Positions 9,092-19,099 of a stretch of 64,000 nt of DNA are shown one piece after another. Made by a program: the position numbers and the translations under genes. Where the stretch lies: positions 930,001 to 994,000 of the forward strand of contig NZ_CP060723.1 of assembly GCF_014395225.1 (NCBI RefSeq), in the 5' to 3' direction. The stretch is from Pedobacter roseus. Lineage in GTDB: Bacteria > Bacteroidota > Bacteroidia > Sphingobacteriales > Sphingobacteriaceae. Under the pieces are notes generated by a model. The model had not been told where the DNA came from. It saw nothing but the letters and a program-made list of their open reading frames with translations, and made no database searches. Each line of letters starts with the position of its first letter. Position 1 is the first letter of the stretch.

Positions 9092-9778
9092 TTGGAAATA
9101 CTACAGCAGCTTTTAGATTTTATTCTCCACATTGATGTTCATTTAGCCGAAATTGTTAATGAATATCGTACCTGGACCTACCTTATTTTATTCCTGATAA
9201 TTTTTGCCGAAACAGGTTTTGTAGTAACACCATTTTTGCCTGGCGATTCGTTGCTTTTTGCAATGGGTGCACTTATTGCAGGCGAACATGAAACCGGTTT
9301 AAACATCTGGGTGATGTTGCTTATTTTAATTGTTGCGGCTATTTTGGGTAATACCGTGAACTATAAGTTGGGAAGTGTACTAGGCGCCGGTGTGTTTAAA
9401 GAGAAAAACAAGATTTTAAAGCTTAAGTACTACCACCAATCGCACGAATTTTTCGAAAAACATGGTGGTAAAGCCATTATGTTGAGTCGCTTTTTGCCGA
9501 TTTTCAGAACGATTGCACCTTTTGTTGCCGGTATCGCTAAAATGCCTTTCGGTCGTTTTACCTATTATAATATTATTGGCGGTGTAACCTGGATCTTCGC
9601 TTTATTAATTGGCGGTTATCTGTTAGGACAGATTCCGGTAATCAAAAATAATTTCGAACTGGTAATCATTTTTATTGCCGTAGTTACTTTTGTTCCTGCT
9701 GTATGGGCGGCAATTAGGAGCCGCTTACAACCTAAAAAGGTTGAAGAAATTATTGAGAACGGAGATACAAAGGCATAA
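9092..9778 (+). CDS. DedA family membrane protein
   Basis: The protein has 228 residues with the DedA/VTT fold: ETGFVVTPFLPGDSLLFAMG (about 40-59) is the family's conserved re-entrant segment, followed by GNTVNYKLG, FEKHGGKAIMLSRFLPIFRTIAPFVAG and the last helices. DedA proteins are thought to act in phospholipid or undecaprenyl-phosphate translocation and proton-motive-force homeostasis. No ATG is available upstream, so TTG at 9092 is the best start, just after a TACTTTTG element. The stop abuts the stop of the convergent downstream gene with no spacer. Confidence 0.88.
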   Translation: MEILQQLLDFILHIDVHLAEIVNEYRTWTYLILFLIIFAETGFVVTPFLPGDSLLFAMGALIAGEHETGLNIWVMLLILIVAAILGNTVNYKLGSVLGAGVFKEKNKILKLKYYHQSHEFFEKHGGKAIMLSRFLPIFRTIAPFVAGIAKMPFGRFTYYNIIGGVTWIFALLIGGYLLGQIPVIKNNFELVIIFIAVVTFVPAVWAAIRSRLQPKKVEEIIENGDTKA

Positions 9779-10735
9779 TTAAATCTCCCGGCCAATAAGT
9801 ACACCGTTTTGGTATTTCTTTTCGGTTTCTTTTTCTTCCTTTTGCTCATCGGGCAATATTTCGGTTTTAATCAGGTTTTTTAGTTCAGGCTGACCGGCAT
9901 CTACCCAAGCCGAATACCAGAACGAGCCAATGGTTAATATGGCGGCACGCATCTGTTTTTCTACCATATTGTTCATTTTATCGTGATAGGCTTTCGAATA
10001 TTCTCTGGAGTATTGTTTAAGCACGGTATTGTTCCGTTCTGAAAAACTATACTTTTGTTTGGAAGGAAATGATGCATTTAATTCCGCTTCAAATCTTAAA
10101 ACGGTATCAACCAGACTATGGGTATGTTTAAGCACTTTCCAGGCTTCTTTTAGTGGATTTTCGATATAAATGGCTTTGCCAACAACAAAATTGTAATTAG
10201 TAGAAAACAGTTCTGGCAATCGGCTTTCCCAAAAAGCATGAATGCCCACCTGGTTGCTTAGCTGACCATTATGATTTGCGGTGGTGTGCAGAGGCACGTG
10301 AGCATCGCCAATGTAATGGCCCAGTTCTGCAGAATATTTTAAAATTTTGAGGGAATCTCTGGTTTTAAAAGCCTTAACCAGGCTATAGTAGGTTCGTTGG
10401 ATTTGCCATGGAACAATTCCATCTGTATTTAGCTTTTTTATACCATATTTAGCCAAAGCATCGTTCCATTTTTCGGGTATGCTATCAATATCTTTCTCGT
10501 AGTTCTCCACATCTAAATAATGCCGTGGTGCTTCTAGTGTATCCGCATACCTGCGTTTATCGGGATCAACAGCGTGTTCGGTAATGTATTTGACATTCTT
10601 TTTGTAGAAACCGATCATACTGGCTGGCAATGTAAAAACGGCAAGATTATTTATCCTTTGGTGTGCAAAGAAGCCCCAGGAGGTACAAAGAAATAGCGGG
10701 ATGATTAACGTGATCAAAATCGTTAATCTTTTCAT
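9779..10735 (-). CDS. Zinc-dependent phospholipase C / S1-P1 nuclease-like secreted protein
   Basis: The protein has 318 residues from the ATG at 10735 (a start 51 bases upstream would bury the signal peptide). The signal peptide ends CTS, leaving Trp20 as a likely mature N-terminus, then GFFAHQRIN with His25. The metal motif GHYIGDAHVPLHTTANHNG (139-157) and HAFWE (166-170) supply the His/Asp/Glu ligands of the trinuclear zinc site. In zinc phospholipases C and S1/P1 nucleases the amino group of Trp1 is itself a zinc ligand. Whether the substrate is phospholipid or nucleic acid cannot be decided. It is convergent with the DedA gene. Confidence 0.78.
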   Translation of the reverse strand: MKRLTILITLIIPLFLCTSWGFFAHQRINNLAVFTLPASMIGFYKKNVKYITEHAVDPDKRRYADTLEAPRHYLDVENYEKDIDSIPEKWNDALAKYGIKKLNTDGIVPWQIQRTYYSLVKAFKTRDSLKILKYSAELGHYIGDAHVPLHTTANHNGQLSNQVGIHAFWESRLPELFSTNYNFVVGKAIYIENPLKEAWKVLKHTHSLVDTVLRFEAELNASFPSKQKYSFSERNNTVLKQYSREYSKAYHDKMNNMVEKQMRAAILTIGSFWYSAWVDAGQPELKNLIKTEILPDEQKEEKETEKKYQNGVLIGREI

Positions 10736-10790
10736 ACTGAAAGATAAGAAAAATTTCTTTATAAAATTATAAAGTTCTGAATTCAATCAG

Positions 10791-10811
10791 CTCCTTATTT
10801 TCAATAAGGAG
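10791..10811. repeat. Short hairpin in a divergent intergenic region
   Basis: CTCCTTATT (10791-10799) is perfectly inverted as AATAAGGAG (10803-10811) with a 3-nt loop. It lies between two divergent starts, lacks a T tract, and may be regulatory. Confidence 0.5.
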
Positions 10812-10856
10812 GGGCTGGTCAAATAAATTCATTAAATTTATACCAAAATTATTTTA

Positions 10857-11300
10857 ATGGAATTGTCTTGCCCGGTATCAGCTGAAAGAGTAAATGAAAA
10901 TGTAGTGAGGATTATCGCCTTTATGGTAGCAGTGATTGCAATTACCTGTATGGTATTTTCAAACTATTGGGCAATTGTTTTTTTGATATTTGATTTTGCA
11001 TTAAGGGCATTTACAACAGGAAAATTTAGCCTGTTAAAATTGATAGGTATCAGAATTTCGAATGCATTTTCAATTCCGCCGAAAATGAAAGATTTGGCAC
11101 CAAAAAAGTTCGCGGCAACCTTAGGCGTTGTGTTTTGCCTGTTGATTACCGCGACATTTTTATTTAATTTTTATACACTTGCGCTCATCTTAACCTTTAT
11201 TATGATGGTTTTTGCGCTATTGGAGAGTTTATTTGCCATTTGTGTAGGTTGTTATATCTATTCTTTTTTACAGGTTTTTGTAAAGAAGAATGAGGCTTAA
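10857..11300 (+). CDS. DUF4395 domain-containing membrane protein
   Basis: The protein has 147 residues. The N-terminal CPVSAERVNENVVR motif followed by two membrane helices, a loop with Phe-Ala-Ala-Thr-Leu-Gly, and two further helices (about 90-110 and 112-137) is the DUF4395 pattern. The N-terminal Cys5 is conserved in the family, whose members often occur near thioredoxin or rhodanese genes. Function is unknown. It is divergent from the zinc enzyme and ends one base before the stop of the convergent oxidoreductase gene. Confidence 0.8.
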   Translation: MELSCPVSAERVNENVVRIIAFMVAVIAITCMVFSNYWAIVFLIFDFALRAFTTGKFSLLKLIGIRISNAFSIPPKMKDLAPKKFAATLGVVFCLLITATFLFNFYTLALILTFIMMVFALLESLFAICVGCYIYSFLQVFVKKNEA

Positions 11301-11301
11301 T

Positions 11302-12333
11302 CTATTTTTTTAATGCCTCACGAACTTTCGGCGCAATTTTAGTCCCGAAAATCTCTATCGATTTCATTAAAGCTGCGTGAGATGGTCCGCCAACATCTAC
11401 ATGTGCTGAGAAACGGGTTAAACCAAAAGTTTCTTCCATCGCCAAAATTTTATCTACTGATTCGTTTGCATCGCCGATGATTAAAGCACCGCCATCACCT
11501 CTTCCTGCATCAAATTGATTGCGTTGGTAAGGTGCCCAGCCACGTGAACGACCGATACGGTTCATCTGAGCCGAATACAGCGGGTAATAGTAATCAGCAA
11601 CTTCGTTACTGTTTTCGCCAAATAAAGCGTGCATGTGTACGCCAACTTCGAACTTGTTCATATCATGCCCATAGGCCTGGTACACCTTTTTATAATAATC
11701 GAAAAGTGGTTTAAATTGTATGGGCTGACCTCCAATGATGGCAAACATAACCGGTAAACCCAATCTGCCTGCACGTTCTACCGATTCAGGCGTTCCACCA
11801 ACTGCAACCCATATTTTTAAGTTGTCGTTTACCGCTCTTGGCAGCACTTCCTGGTTATTCAGTTCCGGTCTGAATTTACCTTTCCAGCTGATTTTTGGCG
11901 TTGCGTTGATTTTAAGGAGCAGGTCTAATTTTTCTTCGTAAAGCTGATCGTAATCCTGAAGGTCGTATCCAAAAAGGGGGAACGATTCGATAAAACTTCC
12001 TCGACCGGCCATTAATTCGGCTCTGCCATTTGAAATAAGGTCTATAGTTGCGAAATTTTGATAAAGTTTAACCGGATCGGATGAACTTAAAACCGAAACC
12101 GCACTGCTTAACTTAATGTTTTTGGTTACTGTTGCTGCGGCAGCCAATATAATTTCGGGACTGGATACGGCATAATCAGGACGGTGATGTTCGCCGATTC
12201 CATAAAAATCCAAACCCACTTCGTCCATGAGTTTTATTTCTTCTATAATTTCCTGAAGCCGTTGTTGGGCGGGTTGAATCTCGCCTTTTGCATTGATCTG
12301 CAGATCGCCAAACATTCCGATACCTAATTCCAT
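11302..12333 (-). CDS. LLM class flavin-dependent oxidoreductase
   Basis: The protein has 343 residues from the ATG at 12333. An in-frame start 21 bases upstream overlaps a TATCTTTG promoter element and is rejected. The start MELGIGMFGDLQ, the active-site stretch GLDFYGIGEHHRPDYAVSSP, LELMAGRGSF-like GRAELMAGRGSFIESF and the C-terminal GGPSHAALMKSIEIFG are those of bacterial luciferase-like monooxygenases using FMN. The substrate is unknown. Full length. Confidence 0.88.
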   Translation of the reverse strand: MELGIGMFGDLQINAKGEIQPAQQRLQEIIEEIKLMDEVGLDFYGIGEHHRPDYAVSSPEIILAAAATVTKNIKLSSAVSVLSSSDPVKLYQNFATIDLISNGRAELMAGRGSFIESFPLFGYDLQDYDQLYEEKLDLLLKINATPKISWKGKFRPELNNQEVLPRAVNDNLKIWVAVGGTPESVERAGRLGLPVMFAIIGGQPIQFKPLFDYYKKVYQAYGHDMNKFEVGVHMHALFGENSNEVADYYYPLYSAQMNRIGRSRGWAPYQRNQFDAGRGDGGALIIGDANESVDKILAMEETFGLTRFSAHVDVGGPSHAALMKSIEIFGTKIAPKVREALKK

Positions 12334-12351
12334 ATTACTAAATAATTTTAA

Positions 12352-12359
12352 CAAAGATA
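12352..12359 (-). promoter_or_regulatory. Candidate -7 element of the LLM oxidoreductase gene
   Basis: On the minus strand this reads TATCTTTG, matching TAnnTTTG, with 18 nt to the ATG at 12333. Confidence 0.55.
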
Positions 12360-12416
12360 GTGGCTAATGGATTGGCGTTTTTTGATGTATGGTAAGAAAT
12401 TGGGTAGAATGGGCGA

Positions 12417-12848
12417 CTAACCGGTTAGTTTGCCCAATGCATTTAAAATGGTTTCGAGCTCTTGATTGGGATAATCGAAGTTTGTGGATTCAATTTTAAA
12501 TTTTCTGCCATTTTGTAAAATGATATTAATGTAATTATATCTTCTACGGCCAAAACCCTCCTCAATAGCCTTTACAAATTTAACTTCACTCCATTTAAAG
12601 GTTCCCAGATTTAATAGGATAATCTCATTTTCGTCCGCAATAATTGCATATTCATCCTGTTTGGCGATTAGGTTTTTAAAGTAGAAAATAAAGAATATCG
12701 TTAATATCGACATGGTAATTATAGCTGATTGAACATAGCTTAAATCAAATATGAAAATTGGCGCCACAAAGAATAACGGGAACATACAGAAGATGTAAAT
12801 CATAATGAATATGTTGCCATTGTCTTTAACTTTGATCGATTTAACCAT
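12417..12848 (-). CDS. Hypothetical membrane protein with a PH-like C-terminal region
   Basis: The protein has 143 residues. Two close membrane helices (about 13-32 and 38-58) are followed by a soluble part with the pattern AIIADENEIILLNLGTFKW ... INIILQNGRKFKI ... LGKLTG. This alternation of beta strands and a final helix resembles bacterial PH-like membrane proteins. I do not recognise a named family. It lies 16 bases downstream of the M28 peptidase gene on the same strand and is probably cotranscribed. Confidence 0.6.
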   Translation of the reverse strand: MVKSIKVKDNGNIFIMIYIFCMFPLFFVAPIFIFDLSYVQSAIITMSILTIFFIFYFKNLIAKQDEYAIIADENEIILLNLGTFKWSEVKFVKAIEEGFGRRRYNYINIILQNGRKFKIESTNFDYPNQELETILNALGKLTG

Positions 12849-12864
12849 ATTTAAGTTATTGTAA

Positions 12865-13788
12865 CTACTTCAAAGAGGTTAATCCACTGTAAACCCCATC
12901 AATTACTTTGGCCATCCTCGGTATATCAAGAGTTTCCATGGTGTCGGTTTTTTGGTGGTAATTTTTATTCCTGTAGAAGGAGGTATCGGTAATCATCATG
13001 GCATCGTAACCAAATTTCCAATAATTTAGATGATCAGAAAAATCGATACCTGGCAGTGAGGGTGGGCTGGCAAATGTTTTGGTAAGGATGCTTTTTGTTG
13101 CTTTGAAATTTTTAGAAAACTGATTTACAAATTCGCCTGAACCGAATTTTTTAACCAGTGTAATGTAATTTCCTTTATTTCCATACTTTACGGATAGGAT
13201 ACCTAAAGGATAGGATTGCGATTTGGCATCATCTTTAAAATAAGCGATCATTTCGAGCGAAATCATTCCAAATACCTCAGCGTTTGATTCTTTTAAAGAT
13301 TTAGCATGGATGTAACTGCCCATAAATTCGGTTCTGAAATAAGGTGGTTCTTCTAAAGTATAGGCTACCAGATCGATTCGGTAATTGAGTTTTTTGCCTT
13401 TTAACAACCTGGAAAGTTCCAATAAACCCGTTACTCCACTTGCATTATCATCAGCACCTTCCTGATCGCCGCAAACATCGTAATGTGCACCAACAATAAT
13501 CCTTTTTTTATTTTCGGTTCCGAACGAGCAGATGATGTTTTTATATGTTTTTTGATCGACATCGTATTCTTGTACCAAAACGCTATCGGTTGATTTTTTG
13601 AAAACAGTCCTGATGTAATCGGCTGTTAAATTGAGCTGATCAATATTGCTGTGGTTACGAAATTGAGGTGTTTTAGTTAAAGTTTTTAAATGGGATCTGA
13701 TCAGTGTTGTATCTGATTGGGCAGAAGCACTGTTATAAACTGTAATGAGAAATGAGAGGAAGCCAATCAAGATTTTAAATTTATACAT
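12865..13788 (-). CDS. Secreted M28 family metallopeptidase
   Basis: The protein has 307 residues with a signal peptide ending SAQ at about residue 24. The metal motifs GAHYDVCGDQEGADDNASGV (100-119; His102, Asp114) and EEPPYF (146-151) correspond to the two-zinc aminopeptidase core. A late DFSDHLNYW segment supplies the last His. It probably cleaves peptides in the periplasm or outside the cell. The usual FXGSXXH motif is seen as MGSYIHA. Full length for the short M28 subfamily. Confidence 0.85.
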   Translation of the reverse strand: MYKFKILIGFLSFLITVYNSASAQSDTTLIRSHLKTLTKTPQFRNHSNIDQLNLTADYIRTVFKKSTDSVLVQEYDVDQKTYKNIICSFGTENKKRIIVGAHYDVCGDQEGADDNASGVTGLLELSRLLKGKKLNYRIDLVAYTLEEPPYFRTEFMGSYIHAKSLKESNAEVFGMISLEMIAYFKDDAKSQSYPLGILSVKYGNKGNYITLVKKFGSGEFVNQFSKNFKATKSILTKTFASPPSLPGIDFSDHLNYWKFGYDAMMITDTSFYRNKNYHQKTDTMETLDIPRMAKVIDGVYSGLTSLK

Positions 13789-14118
13789 TGGTTAAGACAT
13801 CAGAAAGTGTTTGATTTGATTCGTAACCGAAGATAATTGTTTATATCTGTTTTATGGGTATCGCGACCTGCGTTTTTTCGCTGTACCTGTGTTATTTAAA
13901 ACCGATTGGAGGGAAGAGCTTCCGATCCTTCAATCGGAACTCGTACCAAAAGCGGGGCTATCGAATCAGATAAGCACTGGTATTGCTTTCCAAACAATTT
14001 AAACCACATAAAAAATGTAAGGCCATATAAGTATGATGGTTATAGCATGAAAGATTCTGAAATAAATCCGATAGCGGATCAGAATGACTTATCAAGATTG
14101 AAAAATGCCAACTGAAAA
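13789..14118. other. Intergenic region without a supported gene
   Basis: The 330-bp stretch holds an alternative-pairing palindrome near 13903-13939 (TTCCGAT / ATCGGAA, plus CCGATTG / CAATCGG) that resembles degraded dispersed repeats. An open 69-codon frame at 13906 has no coding character and begins inside the palindrome. Confidence 0.6.
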
Positions 14119-15975
14119 CTATTCTATTTTCTTCCCTTTCATAGCCGTAGAAATCGCGGCATCCATTACACGCTCGGCAAACGGACGGGTAAATTCGTTC
14201 AATTCATCTGCTTTCTTTAAAATGGTGTCTTTTTCCTGGCTGGCTAAAGCAGTTTTTAATGCTTCGATATGGGCTACCGTTTCTGCAATTTCGACCTCAG
14301 TTAAATGTTCAGCATGTTTTTTGATAAAACCTTCTGCCGTGTAAACCAATTGTTCACCTTCGCTGCGTGCTTCGATAAGCATGCGTTGTTCTACATCACT
14401 TTTCGCATGGGTAATGCTATCGATCAACATTTTTTCTACAGTATCATCGCTCAGGCCGTAGCTTGGGGTAATTTCGATCTCCTGTTTAACGCCCGACCGT
14501 AATTCTATCGCCTGAACGGTTAAAATACCATCGGCATTCAGTAAAAAGTTAATATCAACTTTAGGCAAACCTGCAGGCATTGCCGGGATTCCTTTTAAAT
14601 CGAACTCTGCCAGTTTTCTGTTTTCTTTAACCAGATCACGTTCGCCCTGGTAAACAGATATTTTCATATTCACCTGTCCATCAATAGAAGTGGTGTATTG
14701 GCGACCTGCTTTAGTAGGTACTTTGCTATTACGGGCAATAATTACGTCCATTAAGCCACCCATGGTTTCGATACCTAACGAGAGTGGGGTTACATCTAAC
14801 AATAAGATGTCAGATCGGTTTCCTGCTAAAACATCAGCCTGAATGGCTGCTCCAAGTGCCACCACTTCGTCAGGATTGATGTTATCCTGCGGTTTTTTGC
14901 CAAAGAAATTTTCGACAGCCTGTTTTACAAATGGCGTGCGGGTAGAACCACCAACAAGGATCACTTCGTCGATATCGCTGGCAGATAAATCTGCATCTTT
15001 TAATGCATTTTTGCAGGCCGTGATGGTTTCTTCCACTTTTGAAGCGATTAACTGCTCAAAAGTTTGCTTATCAAGCGTACACCAGATTTCGCCAACCTGT
15101 TCGTTATATAAATTTTGGGTTGATAATGCTTTTTTTGCAGCTTCGGCCTGTAGGCGTAAGGTTTGCATCAAGATATTATCCTGTGCAACTACGGTTATAT
15201 CAAGGTTGTTTTTCTCCAGCCAGTAATTTAAGATGGCGCGATCAAAGTCATCACCCCCTAAATAGGTATTACCGTTGGTGGCCAAAACTTCGAAAATTCC
15301 GTTCTGAATCTGTAAAATAGAAACATCAAAGGTACCTCCGCCTAAATCGTAAACCGCAATGGTTTTCTGTTGCGAAGGGTCTAAACCGATTCCATAAGCC
15401 AAACTTGCCGCAGTAGGCTCGTTTACAATGCGCATTACGTCTAAACCGGCAAGTTTTCCTGCATCTCGTGTGGCCTGGCGCTGACTATCGTTAAAATAAG
15501 CGGGAACGGTAATTACCGCCCGGTTAACAGGTGTTTTTAAGGCATGTTCTGCTCTTGCTTTAAGCTCTTTTAAAATTTCTGCCGATAATTCGATTGGCGT
15601 GTAAAAGCGATCGCCGGCCTGGATTTTCACCAAAGCATCAGTATCATCGTCGATAATTTTGTAAGAAAAAATGTCTTTATGTTCAGCTACATCTTTATAA
15701 GAGCGCCCCAATAACCTTTTAACGGAAAAGATTGTGTTTGAGGGATCGGTAGTTAAAAATTCTTTCGCCTCGTTACCAACAATGGCCTCATTCTGGCTGT
15801 TAAAATATACCACTGATGGCACCAATATCCCTTTACCAGCATCGTTAATTACCTGTGGATTTTTATCTGGATTGATAAATGCCACCAGACTATTGGTTGT
15901 GCCTAAATCTATTCCAACTATAATTTCTTCCTTCTGAAACGAACCTGTAGCAAGGTTGATTGATATTTTTGCCAT
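14119..15975 (-). CDS. hscA: Hsp70-type chaperone for Fe-S cluster assembly, HscA
   Basis: The protein has 618 residues. The actin-like ATPase begins with [17 protein letters not shown] (19-35) and has DLGGGTFD at 210-217 and GGSTRTPFV. The substrate domain has the linker [17 protein letters not shown] and the HscA-type segment [18 protein letters not shown]. HscA assists transfer of Fe-S clusters from the IscU scaffold; the N-terminal extension before the ATPase and the overall length fit HscA better than DnaK. No hscB or iscU lies nearby, but ferredoxin and iscX occur at 41 kb. A TATTTTTG element lies only 5 nt before the ATG. Confidence 0.85.
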   Translation of the reverse strand: MAKISINLATGSFQKEEIIVGIDLGTTNSLVAFINPDKNPQVINDAGKGILVPSVVYFNSQNEAIVGNEAKEFLTTDPSNTIFSVKRLLGRSYKDVAEHKDIFSYKIIDDDTDALVKIQAGDRFYTPIELSAEILKELKARAEHALKTPVNRAVITVPAYFNDSQRQATRDAGKLAGLDVMRIVNEPTAASLAYGIGLDPSQQKTIAVYDLGGGTFDVSILQIQNGIFEVLATNGNTYLGGDDFDRAILNYWLEKNNLDITVVAQDNILMQTLRLQAEAAKKALSTQNLYNEQVGEIWCTLDKQTFEQLIASKVEETITACKNALKDADLSASDIDEVILVGGSTRTPFVKQAVENFFGKKPQDNINPDEVVALGAAIQADVLAGNRSDILLLDVTPLSLGIETMGGLMDVIIARNSKVPTKAGRQYTTSIDGQVNMKISVYQGERDLVKENRKLAEFDLKGIPAMPAGLPKVDINFLLNADGILTVQAIELRSGVKQEIEITPSYGLSDDTVEKMLIDSITHAKSDVEQRMLIEARSEGEQLVYTAEGFIKKHAEHLTEVEIAETVAHIEALKTALASQEKDTILKKADELNEFTRPFAERVMDAAISTAMKGKKIE

Positions 15976-16285
15976 AGGAGCAAAAATATGCTTTTTAAAT
16001 AAAGGTTATGTCATTCATTTGTTAGCAAGAAAATATAAACCCGAACAATTTATGACTGGAAACTGAGCGTGATTTATTTCTAACAACAGGATAAGAATCA
16101 AAGGTTTTTTTTAAAATATTGAAATTTATGCTGAAATAATTAATTTTTTTTGCTTGAATCTGCTTGTTTTTCTGTTTTGCGATGTGTTTATCTGTTTTTT
16201 TAAATGCATTTAATGTTTTATAGTGTTTGAGCGTAAAAAGTGTCTTCATATTGTTTATATTGCTTATGCATTTATCAATATAACT
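15976..16285. other. Divergent promoter region between hscA and the TonB receptor
   Basis: This 310-bp AT-rich spacer holds the hscA -7 element (15981-15988). An open frame on the minus strand (16022-16297) is lysine- and phenylalanine-rich low-complexity sequence and I do not support it as a gene. Confidence 0.6.
15981..15988 (-). promoter_or_regulatory. Candidate -7 element of hscA, near-leaderless
   Basis: On the minus strand this reads TATTTTTG (TAnnTTTG), separated from the hscA ATG by CTCCT only. Confidence 0.55.
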
Positions 16286-19021
16286 ATGAAAAAACAACTA
16301 TTGTATGTATTATTTGGGCTTTTTATACTCCCAATAAACTCTTTTGCACAAAATATTGTAAAAGGTAAGGTTGCCACACTGAAGGGCGAAGGAATTATAG
16401 CCGCTTCTGTTAAGGAGAAAGGGACGTCTAAAGGTACTGTTACCGATCAGAATGGAGATTTCCAGATTTCAGTTTCTGACAAAGCAACCCTAATTGTGAG
16501 TGCTATTGGTTACGAAACAAGGGAAATACTAACAACAACCGGACCTGTAACAATTATTTTAACGGAAAGTGCACAAAATTTGGGCGATTTCGTGGTGGTT
16601 GGTACCCGTGGTAAAGGCCGCTCTTCAATTCTGACGCCTGTTCCCGTTGATGTGATCAAGATTAATCAGGTTAACATGCCTACTGCAAAAATGGATTTAA
16701 CTTCAATTTTGAATGCTGCTTCACCGTCTTTCAATTTTAATAAACAAAGCGGATCAGATGGTGCAGATCAAATCGATCTGGCTACGCTTAGAGGGTTGGG
16801 ACCAGACCAGACATTGGTTTTGGTAAATGGCAAACGTCGTCACCAAACGGCCTTTGTTGCAGTATTCGGAACCAGGGGAAGAGGAAATTCAGGAACAGAT
16901 TTAAATGCCATTCCGGAATCTTCGATAGATCGTGTTGAGATCCTGCGTGATGGCGCATCAGCACAATATGGATCGGATGCGATTGCAGGGGTAATCAATT
17001 TGATATTGAAAAAGGATGTCGGTGTTTTGAGTGTTAACACAGGATATTCAGGCTATTATGATCCAAGAAACAATACCCATTATGGTAAAGAGCTTGGGCA
17101 ATATCGCCAGGGTGGGGCAATTGATGGAAATGCATTTTCTTTAGGAGCCAATTATGGTGTTGCGCTTGGTAAGCATGATGGTTTTATTAATTTCTCCGGA
17201 AACTTTTTTGCTAATGGTAAAACCTTCAGGCAAAATCTGAACACAGATTTAAGCTCAAAGGATGGTTTGCCAATTAATACTGTGAGAAGATCTACCGGAG
17301 ATGGATCGGTAACTTCTGGTGGTTTAATGTATAATATGGAATTGCCTGTTGCCAATACAAAAACAGTATTTTATTCGTTCGGTGGTGGTAATGTAAAAGC
17401 TTCGGATGCTTATGCCTATACCAGAAATTTATCAGAACGACCTGAACGTTTTCCTGACGGAGTTGCAGGGAATCCGATTTTACAAAGTACAATAGATGGT
17501 GAAACCTATTATGATCCGATCATCCAGACTAAAATCCAGGATTTATCTTTTGCGGCAGGTGTAAAAGGTATCTGGGGTAAAGACTGGAACTGGGATTTAA
17601 GCAATACATTTGGCCGTAACAATTTTCATTTTTATGGCGATCAAACTTTTAATGCTTCTCTTGGTGCGGGTAAAACCCATTTTGATGATGGCGGTTTTTC
17701 ATTTTTGCAAAATACGGTCAATTTTAATTTAAGTAAGGCAATTCCAACCGTTGCATCGGGTTTGAATTTGGCTTTTGGCTTAGAGCAGAGGTATGAAAAT
17801 TATAAAATCTACGCCGGAGAAAAAGATTCTTATTCAAACTATAATGCAAACAAAGCCACAGGCGCTCAGGGTTTTCCGGGTTACCAGCCAGGCGATGAAG
17901 TTAATGCAAGCCGATCTAACGTTGCAGCTTATGTAGATGCAGAATTAGATGCGACAGAAAAGTGGCTTATTGGTGTTGCTGTTAGGGCAGAAAATTACAA
18001 TGATTTTGGCTTTACAAGTAATTACAAATTTGCGACCCGTTATAAATTGACTACTAATTTTAATGTTCGCGGATCGATAAGTACAGGTTTCCGTGCACCA
18101 TCACTACAACAAATTAATTTCAGCAATACGTTTACAAACGTGCAGGGAGGCAATGTTTTCGAAGTTAAAATCGCACCGAACTACAGTCCAATTACAAAAG
18201 CAGCAGGCATTCCTGATCTGAAACAAGAAAAATCCATTAATGCAAGTTTAGGCTTTTCATGGAAACCAGTTTCTGAAATTACAGTAACCTTAGATGGCTA
18301 TCGCATTAATATTAAAGATAGGGTAGTATTATCTGGTCAGTTTGATGAAAGTATTCCGGCTTTAAAACCAATTTTGAACCAGTTAAATGTTGCTCAGGCT
18401 CAATTTTTTGCAAATGCTGTTAATACTACAAATTATGGATTGGATTTAGTTGTGGACTACACAAAACGATTTGATAATAAAAGCATTAAGGTTTTATTTA
18501 CCGGAAACTTAAATCATTTAAATATTGATAAAATTAATATTCCGAATGCTTTAAATGGTTCTTATGAAAATCAACAGGCTTTCTTTAGCGACAGAGAGCA
18601 GGCATATATTAAAGCATCTGCGCCTCCTGTAAAACTGGGCTTGAACTTAGATTATGGGTTTGGTAACTGGATGGTTGGAACACATTTCTTATACTATGGC
18701 AAAATTTCGATTTTAGGTTATGGCTATGAAAATACTTATCCACCGTTGGTTGCATTGGATAACGATCCAGGTACAACGGTTTTAGAACAATTTAATTATT
18801 CAGGCAAAATGGTTACCGATATTTATGGTTCTTACAAAATTTCGAAAAAAGTCACGGTGTTTTTTGGCGCAGATAACATATTTAATATTCACCCTGATTA
18901 TGGTTACGTACAAGGCGCAAAGCTTTCTGCATACGATGGTGAAACAGGTGGGGCATGGGATGCTGTTCAAATGGGTTTTAATGGCCGTAAGCTATTTACT
19001 AAACTTGCTTTTAATTTTTAA
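16286..19021 (+). CDS. TonB-dependent outer-membrane receptor
   Basis: The protein has 911 residues from the ATG at 16286, which opens the signal peptide ending SFAQ; a GTG 63 bases upstream adds an implausible N-terminus. Order of domains: signal peptide (1-22), carboxypeptidase-regulatory-like domain (about 24-98), plug with GLGPDQTLVLVNGKRRH and SSIDRVEILRDGASAQYGSDAIAGVINL, then a beta-barrel ending GRKLFTKLAFNF. It imports an unknown substrate using TonB energy. No SusD-like partner is adjacent, so it is not a polysaccharide locus of the usual type; the plug type resembles siderophore or vitamin receptors. Confidence 0.9.
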   Translation: MKKQLLYVLFGLFILPINSFAQNIVKGKVATLKGEGIIAASVKEKGTSKGTVTDQNGDFQISVSDKATLIVSAIGYETREILTTTGPVTIILTESAQNLGDFVVVGTRGKGRSSILTPVPVDVIKINQVNMPTAKMDLTSILNAASPSFNFNKQSGSDGADQIDLATLRGLGPDQTLVLVNGKRRHQTAFVAVFGTRGRGNSGTDLNAIPESSIDRVEILRDGASAQYGSDAIAGVINLILKKDVGVLSVNTGYSGYYDPRNNTHYGKELGQYRQGGAIDGNAFSLGANYGVALGKHDGFINFSGNFFANGKTFRQNLNTDLSSKDGLPINTVRRSTGDGSVTSGGLMYNMELPVANTKTVFYSFGGGNVKASDAYAYTRNLSERPERFPDGVAGNPILQSTIDGETYYDPIIQTKIQDLSFAAGVKGIWGKDWNWDLSNTFGRNNFHFYGDQTFNASLGAGKTHFDDGGFSFLQNTVNFNLSKAIPTVASGLNLAFGLEQRYENYKIYAGEKDSYSNYNANKATGAQGFPGYQPGDEVNASRSNVAAYVDAELDATEKWLIGVAVRAENYNDFGFTSNYKFATRYKLTTNFNVRGSISTGFRAPSLQQINFSNTFTNVQGGNVFEVKIAPNYSPITKAAGIPDLKQEKSINASLGFSWKPVSEITVTLDGYRINIKDRVVLSGQFDESIPALKPILNQLNVAQAQFFANAVNTTNYGLDLVVDYTKRFDNKSIKVLFTGNLNHLNIDKINIPNALNGSYENQQAFFSDREQAYIKASAPPVKLGLNLDYGFGNWMVGTHFLYYGKISILGYGYENTYPPLVALDNDPGTTVLEQFNYSGKMVTDIYGSYKISKKVTVFFGADNIFNIHPDYGYVQGAKLSAYDGETGGAWDAVQMGFNGRKLFTKLAFNF

Positions 19022-19040
19022 AACTAATAATAATATGTAC

Positions 19041-19078
19041 AAAAGAGGCTTTTGGTTTATTCAATGCCTCTCTTTTGT
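19041..19078 (+). terminator. Weak terminator after the TonB receptor gene
   Basis: AAAAGAGGC pairs with GCCTCTCTTTT with one bulge, followed by a T-rich run, 20 nt after the receptor stop. Confidence 0.5.
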
Positions 19079-19099
19079 ATTTTTTATACACTATATCTT

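Noticed and set aside
13906..14115. 69-codon open frame between M28 peptidase and hscA
   Set aside because: Begins inside a palindromic repeat, has no plausible start context or family.
16022..16297. 91-codon open frame on the minus strand before the TonB receptor
   Set aside because: Low-complexity Lys/Phe/Ser-rich sequence in an AT-rich spacer that overlaps the receptor start.
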